This document shows, in pieces, positions 6,895-12,041 of a stretch of 12,041 nucleotides of DNA; the first letter of the stretch is position 1, and every line of letters starts with the position of its first letter. The stretch is taken from the NCBI GenBank assembly GCA_023461115.1, contig JAEWOA010000294.1, forward strand, positions 1 through 12,041, written 5' to 3'. The stretch comes from Actinomycetes bacterium. GTDB taxonomy: Bacteria > Actinomycetota > Actinomycetes > Actinomycetales > Cellulomonadaceae. A program made the translations under genes and the position numbers. The notes below the pieces were generated by a model that searched no databases, was not told the DNA's origin, and saw only the letters and a list, made by a program, of their open reading frames with translations.

Positions 6895-8883
6895 TCAGTC
6901 CTCCGACGACGCGGCCGGCGCCGCCAGCCCTTGCGCGATCAGGTCCATGACGGAGCTGTCCGCGAGCGTCGTCGCGTCGCCCACCTGCCGGTGCTCGGCG
7001 ACGTCCCGCAGCAGGCGGCGCATGATCTTGCCGGACCGGGTCTTGGGCAGCTCCGGCACCACGAGGATCTGGCGGGGCTTGGCGATCGGGCCGATCTCCT
7101 TGGCCACATGGCCGCGGAGCTCGGCCTGGACCTCGTCGGCCGACCGCTCCCCGCCGCCCGCGTCCCCGCGCAGGATGACGAACGCCACGACCGCCTGGCC
7201 CGTCGTCTCGTCGGACGCGCCGACGACCGCGGCCTCCGCCACCCACGGGTGGGACACGAGCGCCGACTCGATCTCCGTGGTGGACAGGCGGTGGCCTGAG
7301 ACGTTCATGACGTCGTCGACGCGGCCCAGCAGCCAGATGTCGCCGTCGTCGTCCTTCTTGGCGCCGTCGCCCGCGAAGTACAGGCCCTGGAAGCGGGACC
7401 AGTAGGTGTCCTTGAAGCGGTCCAGGTCCCCCCAGATGCCGCGCAGCATCGATGGCCACGGGCGCGTGAGCACCAGGTAGCCGCCCGCGCCGTCGGGCAC
7501 CGAGTGAGCGTCGTCGTCGACGACGTCCGCCGCGATGCCCGGCAGCGCGACCTGCGCCGAGCCCGGCTTGGTCTCGGTGACGCCCGGCAGCGGGCTGATC
7601 ATGATCGCGCCCGTCTCGGTCTGCCACCACGTGTCGACGATCGGGGCGTTGTCGCCGCCGACCACCCGGCGGTACCACATCCACGCCTCGGGGTTGATGG
7701 GCTCGCCCACCGAGCCGAGCACGCGCAGCGACGACAGGTCGAACTGCGCCGGGATCTGCTCGCCCCACTTCATGCACGTGCGGATCGCGGTGGGCGCGGT
7801 GTAGAGGATCGACACCTTGTACTTCTGGATGATCTCCCACCAGCGGCCGCGGTGCGGGGTGTCGGGCGTGCCCTCGTAGATCACCTGCGTCGCGCCGTTG
7901 ACGAGCGGGCCGTAGACCACGTACGTGTGGCCCGTGATCCAGCCGATGTCGGCCGTGCACCAGTACACGTCCGACTCGGGCTTGAGGTCGAAGACGTTGA
8001 GGTGCGTGTACGCGGCCTGGGCCAGGTAGCCGCCCGTGGTGTGGAAGATGCCCTTGGGCTTCCCCGTGGTCCCGGACGTGTAGAGGATGAACAGCGGGTG
8101 CTCGGCCTCGACCTCGACCGGGGTGTGCTCGTCGGACGCGCCGTCGACCACGTCCGACCACCACACGTCGCGGCCCTCGGCCCAGTCCACGTCCTGGCCC
8201 GTGCGCTTGACGACGAGCACGTGGCCGACGCTCGGGGCGCCCTTGGCGAGCGCCTCGTCGACCGCGGGCTTGAGCGCCGACGGAGCGCCGCGGCGGTACC
8301 CGCCGTCCGCGGTGATCACGAGCTTGGCCTCCGCGTCGAGGATGCGGCTGTGCAGCGCCTCGGCGGAGAAGCCGCCGAACACCACCGAGTGCGGGGCGCC
8401 GATGCGCGCGCACGCGAGCATCGAGACGACCGCCTCGGGGATCAGGGGCAGGTAGATCGCGACGCGGTCGCCCGTGCCGACACCCAGCTGGGTCAGCGCG
8501 TTCGCGGCCTTGGACACCTCGCGCCGGAGGTCCGCGTACGTGAGGGTCCGGGTGTCACCGCCCTCGCCCTCGAAGTGCAGCGCGACGCGGTCGCCGCGGC
8601 CCTCCTCGACGTGGCGGTCGACCGCGTTGTACGCGGCATTGAGCTTGCCGTCCGCGAACCAGCGCGCGACCGGCGCGCCCGACCAGTCGAGCACCTCCTC
8701 GAAGGGTGTGCTCCAGGTGAGCAGCTCACGCGCCTGGTCGGCCCAGAAGGCCTCCGGGTCGGCGTCTGCCCACGCGTACAGGTCGTGTTGGGCGTTCGCC
8801 TGCGCGGCGAACTCGGGGGACGGGGCGAATCGGCGGTCCTCAGAGAGCAGGTTCTCCAGGCCGCCGGCGGTCGACTCGGTCAC
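6895..8883 (-). CDS. acsA: Acetyl-CoA synthetase (AMP-forming acetate-CoA ligase)
   Basis: Activates acetate with ATP and CoA through acetyl-AMP to acetyl-CoA, in the cytoplasm. The 662-residue product matches the family length (E. coli Acs 652). Positions from the chosen start: WSGAPVARWFADGKLNAAYN (67-86), the P-loop-like YTSGTTGKPKG (268-278), VDTWWQTETGAIMIS (416-430), YFAGDGAKKDDDG (502-514), and the hinge and substrate region GRVDDVMNVSGHR (520-532). The catalytic lysine that is the usual site of regulatory acetylation is K619 in PKTRSGKIMRR. The GTG at 8883-8881 is preferred because GGAGG (8893-8889) lies five bases upstream; the ATG 14 codons earlier has no such signal and covers the leader. 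Upstream on the same strand, 66 bases away, is a membrane-protein gene preceded by an FNT channel, consistent with acetate uptake and activation. The frame is intact, with no missing motif. Confidence 0.98.
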   Translation of the reverse strand: MTESTAGGLENLLSEDRRFAPSPEFAAQANAQHDLYAWADADPEAFWADQARELLTWSTPFEEVLDWSGAPVARWFADGKLNAAYNAVDRHVEEGRGDRVALHFEGEGGDTRTLTYADLRREVSKAANALTQLGVGTGDRVAIYLPLIPEAVVSMLACARIGAPHSVVFGGFSAEALHSRILDAEAKLVITADGGYRRGAPSALKPAVDEALAKGAPSVGHVLVVKRTGQDVDWAEGRDVWWSDVVDGASDEHTPVEVEAEHPLFILYTSGTTGKPKGIFHTTGGYLAQAAYTHLNVFDLKPESDVYWCTADIGWITGHTYVVYGPLVNGATQVIYEGTPDTPHRGRWWEIIQKYKVSILYTAPTAIRTCMKWGEQIPAQFDLSSLRVLGSVGEPINPEAWMWYRRVVGGDNAPIVDTWWQTETGAIMISPLPGVTETKPGSAQVALPGIAADVVDDDAHSVPDGAGGYLVLTRPWPSMLRGIWGDLDRFKDTYWSRFQGLYFAGDGAKKDDDGDIWLLGRVDDVMNVSGHRLSTTEIESALVSHPWVAEAAVVGASDETTGQAVVAFVILRGDAGGGERSADEVQAELRGHVAKEIGPIAKPRQILVVPELPKTRSGKIMRRLLRDVAEHRQVGDATTLADSSVMDLIAQGLAAPAASSED

Positions 8884-8916
8884 GCAGACCTCCAGTGCAG
8901 CGACATCGGTGCAGAG

Positions 8917-8932
8917 CGGGACCAAGGTCCCG
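8917..8932. promoter_or_regulatory. Inverted repeat upstream of acsA
   Basis: CGGGACC-AA-GGTCCCG is a 7-base dyad 34 bases upstream of the acsA GTG and 17 bases beyond the preceding stop codon. It could be an operator, a short hairpin in the acsA leader, or a weak terminator for the upstream gene; no T-run follows. A TAGAGT hexamer (8946-8941, minus strand) just upstream could be a -10 box, in which case the dyad would sit at the 5' end of the acsA leader. The role is not determined. Confidence 0.4.
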
Positions 8933-8949
8933 GATGCGCACTCTAGTTG

Positions 8950-9774
8950 TCACCGGTGCCGCTCGCGGAACTCTCCCAACCGAACACCCCGGCGCCGCGC
9001 GACCGCGGCGACGATCCCTGCGAGCAGCAGCAGGGTTCCGGCCACCAGCAACGTGCCTGACGTGCCGGCGACCGTGACCTGCGTGATCGTCAGGTGCCAG
9101 CCTTGGGAGTCGATCGCGCGCAGCACTTGCGTGCGCGTCAGGCCCGGCGCGATCAGCGCGAGCCCGCCCGCGAGCGTCAGCAGCCCGCCGCCCGTGATCG
9201 GCGCCGCCGGCGTCCACAACGCGAGCACGAGCACCCACGCGAGCGTCACGAGCCCGACCACCACGAGCACGATCCCCGTGACGTCGAGCGTCGCGTCCCA
9301 GCCCGCGGCCTGCGCGTCGAGGATGCGCGCCTGGCCGAGCAGCAGCACGACGATCGCGAGTGGCGCGAGCACCAGCCCGACCACGACACCGAGCACGTGC
9401 GTGCCCTTCGACGTCGTGAGCGGGGCGTTGGGCTCGGGGAACAGCTCGTCGCGCGCCTCGTCCGGCTCGGTGGCGTACTCGTGCACGACGGCAGGCTCGG
9501 GCTCCTCGACGAGCGGAGCCTGCTCGGGCGCCGGCGCGGCGACTGGCGTGGGGACGACGGGCGGCTCGACGGCCGTGTCGACGGATGTGTCGACGGACGT
9601 GTGGCCGAGCGCCACCGCCGGCGCCGGCCGGGTGCTGGTGCGGGGCGGAGCCGGTGGCGGCGGGACCGGCTCAGGGCGGACCGTCGAGTGACGGCCGCTG
9701 ACGGCGGGCGGCTCGTCGGGGTAGGCCGTGGGTGCGGCGGCGGGCGCGTCGCGGGTGGGCTTGTCGTCGCTCAT
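8950..9774 (-). CDS. Uncharacterised membrane protein with long Pro/acidic N-terminal tail and four predicted helices
   Basis: I do not recognise this 274-residue protein. Residues 1-122 are low-complexity, rich in Pro, Ala, Glu and Asp, with a small TSVDTSVDTAV repeat at 59-69. They lack a signal peptide and probably form a flexible cytoplasmic tail. Four hydrophobic segments follow at about 126-146, 164-186, 193-211 and 237-258, then a short basic C-terminus (RRRGVRLGEFRERHR). Between helices 3 and 4 is a roughly 25-residue loop (TRTQVLRAIDSQGWHLTITQ) that would be extracellular if the tail is inside. The ATG at 9774 has GAGGAG (9786-9781) six bases upstream, a strong ribosome binding site. 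The gene lies 32 bases after the FNT channel gene and 66 bases before acsA, so it is probably co-transcribed at least with the channel. The coding call rests on the clean hydropathy pattern, the ribosome binding site and the fit between neighbours; no function is assigned. Confidence 0.8.
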   Translation of the reverse strand: MSDDKPTRDAPAAAPTAYPDEPPAVSGRHSTVRPEPVPPPPAPPRTSTRPAPAVALGHTSVDTSVDTAVEPPVVPTPVAAPAPEQAPLVEEPEPAVVHEYATEPDEARDELFPEPNAPLTTSKGTHVLGVVVGLVLAPLAIVVLLLGQARILDAQAAGWDATLDVTGIVLVVVGLVTLAWVLVLALWTPAAPITGGGLLTLAGGLALIAPGLTRTQVLRAIDSQGWHLTITQVTVAGTSGTLLVAGTLLLLAGIVAAVARRRGVRLGEFRERHR

Positions 9775-9806
9775 CGCGGGCTCCTCGGGTCAGTCGCCAG
9801 TTCCGT

Positions 9807-10652
9807 TCACGGTAGGCCGACGAGCTCCGCGTCGCGTGGTTCGTCGCGCGTGTCGTCGCGAGGTTTCTCGTCGGGGACGGGCGTCGCACGCGTGCCGTAG
9901 GCGTACGCGGCGCCGACGAGCAACGCGCCGCCCACGGTGTTCCCGAGCCCGACGAACAGCACGTTGCGCGCGAACTCGCCGATCGTCGCGAAGGGCAGGC
10001 CGCCCATGAGCCCGAGCGAGAAGGTCGTCATGTTGGCGACGACGTGCTCGAAGCCCGCGGTGATGAACACCATGACGCACGCGAACACCACCGCGATGCG
10101 CGCGCCCTCGGTGCGCAGCCGGGCCGCGCACCACACGGCGAGGCAGACCAGCAGGTTGCACAGGATGCCGCGGACGAAGAGCTGGCCGCTCGTGGCCGCG
10201 GCCTTGTGCTCGACCATGTGCGCGAGCATGTCCCCGCCCGCGGTCCCCGGCGCCAGCACACCGGACAGGTGCACGAGCCCGGCGAACAGGACCGACCCGA
10301 CGAGGTTGCCGGCCAGGACCGCGAGCAGCACCACGGCGGCGCGCCCCCACGCGACCGTCCCGCGGATGCCGCCCTGGGCCAGGATCATCATGGCCGAGGT
10401 GGCGAGCTCGGCGCCGGCGATCAGGACGATCGTCAGCGCCACCCCGAACACCACGCCGTTGACCAGTGGCGCGAACCCGGAGCCGGTCGCGGCCAGCGGG
10501 CCGCCGGCGGCGGCCATGATCAGCACGCCGATGCCGATGTACGCGCCAGCGAGCGCGGTGCGGACCGCGAACAGCCCGGGCCGCCGCAGCAGCTCGGACT
10601 TGTGGTGCGCCGCGTGCGCTTGCTCGTCGACGGCCTGCTCGATACTCAACAC
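9807..10652 (-). CDS. Formate/nitrite transporter (FNT) family channel
   Basis: FNT proteins are pentameric inner-membrane channels for formate, nitrite, hydrosulfide or related small anions. This one is 281 residues with six expected helices. Family marks: RTALAGAYIGIGVLIM (31-46), AGAELATSAMM (79-89; FocA has a similar AGxELFT segment), RGILCNLLVCLAVW (161-174), the central-pore histidine H203 in AGFEHVVANM (199-208, equivalent to FocA H209), and GNTVGGALLVG (237-247). The tail after residue 253 is charged and polar. The likely start is GTG at 10652-10650, or TTG three bases later; neither has a well-spaced ribosome binding site and a leaderless start is possible. The gene heads a same-strand run with a membrane protein and acsA. 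Since some FNT channels also pass acetate, that context suggests acetate or formate uptake over nitrite, but this is inference; the substrate and the FocA or NirC label stay open. Confidence 0.93.
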   Translation of the reverse strand: MLSIEQAVDEQAHAAHHKSELLRRPGLFAVRTALAGAYIGIGVLIMAAAGGPLAATGSGFAPLVNGVVFGVALTIVLIAGAELATSAMMILAQGGIRGTVAWGRAAVVLLAVLAGNLVGSVLFAGLVHLSGVLAPGTAGGDMLAHMVEHKAAATSGQLFVRGILCNLLVCLAVWCAARLRTEGARIAVVFACVMVFITAGFEHVVANMTTFSLGLMGGLPFATIGEFARNVLFVGLGNTVGGALLVGAAYAYGTRATPVPDEKPRDDTRDEPRDAELVGLP

Positions 10653-10658
10653 CCTGAC

Positions 10659-10687
10659 AGCGTGGCGAAAAACACCGTCCGGGTCAT
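10659..10687 (-). promoter_or_regulatory. Candidate promoter of the FNT gene
   Basis: Read on the minus strand, ATGACC (10687-10682) is a 4-of-6 match to the -35 consensus. It is followed after 17 bases by CACGCT (10664-10659), which keeps only the A and T of a -10 box. The -10 ends six bases before the GTG, so the transcript would be leaderless or nearly so. The match is modest. Confidence 0.3.
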
Positions 10688-10709
10688 GGGACGAAAGACG
10701 GGGGACCCA

Positions 10710-10725
10710 CGTGAGTGGCGTCACG
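10710..10725. promoter_or_regulatory. Crp/GlxR-type binding site
   Basis: CGTGAGTGGCGTCACG contains perfect half-sites GTGA and TCAC with the 6-base spacing of the Crp/FNR family (TGTGA-N6-TCACA; actinobacterial Crp and GlxR sites share the GTGA-N6-TCAC core). It sits in the 93-base gap between the divergent FNT and OYE genes. The centre is about 65 bases upstream of the likely FNT start, a position typical of activation. It is about 28 bases upstream of the OYE start, where binding would overlap the promoter and could repress. Binding itself is inference. Confidence 0.5.
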
Positions 10726-10731
10726 GAGCCG

Positions 10732-10737
10732 TACGGT
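10732..10737 (+). promoter_or_regulatory. Candidate -10 box (TACGGT) of the OYE gene
   Basis: TACGGT matches TANNNT and ends eight bases before the GTG at 10746. No Shine-Dalgarno lies between, which suggests a leaderless transcript beginning at the GTG. A -35 box is not clear; the Crp-type dyad occupies that position. Confidence 0.4.
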
Positions 10738-10745
10738 CGTCGGCT

Positions 10746-11885
10746 GTGACCCAGACCCACCTGTTCTCGCCCCTGACCCTGCGTGGCGTCACGTTCCACA
10801 ACCGCGCCTGGCTGGCCCCGATGTGCCAGTACTCGGCGGTCGACGGGATGCCCGGCGACTGGCACCTGGTGCATCTCGGCGCGCGCGCCGCTGGTGGGTT
10901 CGGGCTGCTGCTCGCCGAGGCCACCGCGGTGGTGCCCGAGGGCCGTATCACACCGCAGGACACGGGCATCTGGTCCGACGAGCACGCCGCGGCCTGGCGC
11001 CGCATCGCGGACTTCGTGCACGCGCGCGGCGCCCGGATCGGTGTGCAGCTCGCGCACGCGGGGCGCAAGGCGTCGACGTACCGGCCGTTCGCGGGCGGCC
11101 CGTCCGGGACGGTGCCCGCCGAGTCCGGCGGGTGGGGGACCGTGGCGCCGTCCGCGCTCGCGTTCCCCGGGTACGAGCCGCCCGCGTCCCTGGGGCTCGA
11201 CGAGATCGCGGCCATCCCCGAGGCGTTCGCGGCAGCCGCGCGGCGGTGTGTGGACGCGGGGTTCGACGTGGTCGAGGTCCACGCCGCGCACGGGTACCTG
11301 CTGCACCAGTTCCTCTCGCCGCTGTCCAACGCGCGGACCGACCAGTACGGCGGCTCGCTCGAGAACCGCGCGCGCCTGCTCGTCGAGGTCACCGACGCCG
11401 TGCGCGCCGCCTGGCCCGCCGATCGGCCGCTGTTCGTGCGCGTGTCTGCGACCGACTGGGTGCCCGACGGGCTCTCGGTGGACGACATGGCGCTCGTCGC
11501 CAAGACGCTCGCCTCGCACGGCGTGGACCTGATCGACGTGTCCAGCGGCGGGAACGCCGTAGTGCCCATCCCCGCCGGGCCGGGGTACCAGGTGCCCGCC
11601 GCACGCGCGGTGCGGTCCGCCTCGGGGCTGCCCGTCGCCGCCGTCGGGATCCTCGACGACGCGGCGCTGGCCGAGTCCGTGCTCGCCGACGGGTCCGCGG
11701 ACGCGGTGCTCGTCGGGCGGGTGGCGTTGCGGGACCCGCACTGGCCGCTGCGCGTCGCACACGAGCTCGGCGTCCCGGTCGACCAGCTCCCGGTGACGGG
11801 CGAGCCGCGCGCCGACGTGCCGTTGTCCGAGGTCACGGCCACCGGCTACCAGCCGCAGTACGTTCGGGGCGGCTTCGGGCGCTGA
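10746..11885 (+). CDS. NADH:flavin oxidoreductase, Old Yellow Enzyme family (YqjM type)
   Basis: An FMN-dependent ene-reductase that reduces activated C=C bonds, such as those of enones and other electrophiles, with NAD(P)H; the physiological substrate is usually unknown. The 379-residue product follows B. subtilis YqjM closely: C27 and Y29 in APMCQYS (YqjM C26 and Y28, typical of the thermophilic-like class), Q101 in GVQLAHAGRK, the substrate-binding pair H179 and H182 in VEVHAAHGYLLHQFLSPLSN, R232 in VRVSATDW, the FMN phosphate site VGRVALRDP (323-331), and a C-terminal QYVRGGF (371-377) whose R374 matches the arginine finger reaching into the neighbouring subunit. The open frame runs on upstream to 10044, but that part is antisense to the FNT gene. 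The GTG at 10746 begins the conserved HLFSPLTLRG segment and has a TANNNT box at leaderless spacing. It diverges from the FNT gene and shares a regulatory gap with it. Confidence 0.95.
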   Translation: MTQTHLFSPLTLRGVTFHNRAWLAPMCQYSAVDGMPGDWHLVHLGARAAGGFGLLLAEATAVVPEGRITPQDTGIWSDEHAAAWRRIADFVHARGARIGVQLAHAGRKASTYRPFAGGPSGTVPAESGGWGTVAPSALAFPGYEPPASLGLDEIAAIPEAFAAAARRCVDAGFDVVEVHAAHGYLLHQFLSPLSNARTDQYGGSLENRARLLVEVTDAVRAAWPADRPLFVRVSATDWVPDGLSVDDMALVAKTLASHGVDLIDVSSGGNAVVPIPAGPGYQVPAARAVRSASGLPVAAVGILDDAALAESVLADGSADAVLVGRVALRDPHWPLRVAHELGVPVDQLPVTGEPRADVPLSEVTATGYQPQYVRGGFGR

Positions 11886-11909
11886 CCGGCGGCACGTCCG
11901 CCGTAGGGT
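11882..11909 (+). promoter_or_regulatory. Candidate promoter with a dyad in its spacer, ahead of the last gene
   Basis: CTGACC (11882-11887, overlapping the OYE stop) and TAGGGT (11904-11909) form a -35/-10 pair with a 16-base spacer. The -10 ends seven bases before the GTG at 11917, fitting a leaderless start; AGGG inside the -10 could instead act as a ribosome binding site. The spacer holds CGGCGG-CACGT-CCGCCG (11887-11903), a 6-base dyad that could be an operator or a short terminator for the OYE gene. Confidence 0.4.
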
Positions 11910-11916
11910 GCTCCGC

Positions 11917-12041
11917 GTGGACGCTCTCGCGCACTGGGCCGCCTCCGCCGCGGACAGCGTCGAGGCGGCGCGCGCCGCGTGCGACGAGCTGCGGTGGCAC
12001 GAGGCGTTCTGGCGGCGGTCCGCCGAGGTGCGGGTCGAGGC
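11917..12041 (+). CDS. Unidentified protein, N-terminal 41 codons only (cut by window edge)
   Basis: An open frame begins with GTG at 11917 and runs without a stop to the window end. The visible residues (VDALAHWAASAADSVEAARA, then CDELRWHEAFWRRSAEVRVE) are Ala-rich with Arg and Trp and look helical; there is no signal peptide or known motif. Third positions are strongly G/C, in keeping with neighbouring genes, and the start is 31 bases after the OYE stop behind a plausible promoter or ribosome binding signal. Too little is visible to name a function. Confidence 0.55.
   Translation, partial: MDALAHWAASAADSVEAARAACDELRWHEAFWRRSAEVRVE

Noticed and set aside
8884..8925. Extension of acsA to the ATG at 8925
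   Set aside because: The GTG at 8883 has GGAGG five bases upstream; the longer start has no ribosome signal and would make the intergenic dyad coding.
10044..10745. Upstream extension of the OYE frame
   Set aside because: This part is antisense to the FNT gene and has shadow-like composition. OYE homology starts right after the GTG at 10746.
1..12041. CRISPR array, tRNA or rRNA gene, insertion sequence or prophage remnant
   Set aside because: No spaced direct repeats, no cloverleaf or CCA end, no transposase or integrase motif, and no shift in composition was seen by eye. A tRNAscan and repeat search would settle it.

Overview
The window reads as ordinary, dense chromosome of a high-GC actinobacterium, probably of the Micrococcales and perhaps Cellulomonas-like (that level is inference). 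The base composition is strongly GC-rich, GTG starts are common, and a mycothiol synthase gene (mshD) is present; mycothiol is the actinobacterial low-molecular-weight thiol. I saw no tRNA, rRNA, CRISPR array, insertion sequence or other sign of transfer. No gene-free stretch exceeds about 150 bases.

Left block (1-3613, minus strand): mshD, ppk and a NUDIX hydrolase gene that runs off the left edge. They are read in that order and each stop codon overlaps the next start (ATGA, then GTGA). This is a tightly coupled operon linking redox-buffer synthesis, polyphosphate synthesis and nucleotide or dinucleotide clean-up.

Centre (3759-6840, plus strand): a flavin monooxygenase-like FAD/NAD(P) oxidoreductase diverges from mshD. 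It is followed by a Kef-type cation:proton antiporter with a C-terminal RCK (TrkA-N) domain. The antiporter converges on acsA, and a 14-bp perfect stem between them should terminate transcription from both sides.

Right block (6895-10652, minus strand): a formate/nitrite (FNT) family channel, an unrecognised four-helix membrane protein with a long proline-rich acidic tail, and acetyl-CoA synthetase acsA. The order suggests uptake of a short monocarboxylate followed by activation of acetate, with acsA possibly also having its own promoter.

Right edge (10746-12041, plus strand): a YqjM-type Old Yellow Enzyme diverges from the FNT gene, and the first 41 codons of an unidentified gene follow it. 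The 93-bp gap between FNT and the OYE gene holds a good Crp/GlxR-type dyad, CGTGA-N6-TCACG.

No clearly novel system is visible. The best leads are the Crp-type site, the unknown membrane protein between the FNT channel and acsA, and the association of a flavoprotein with a Kef-like antiporter beside a mycothiol gene.
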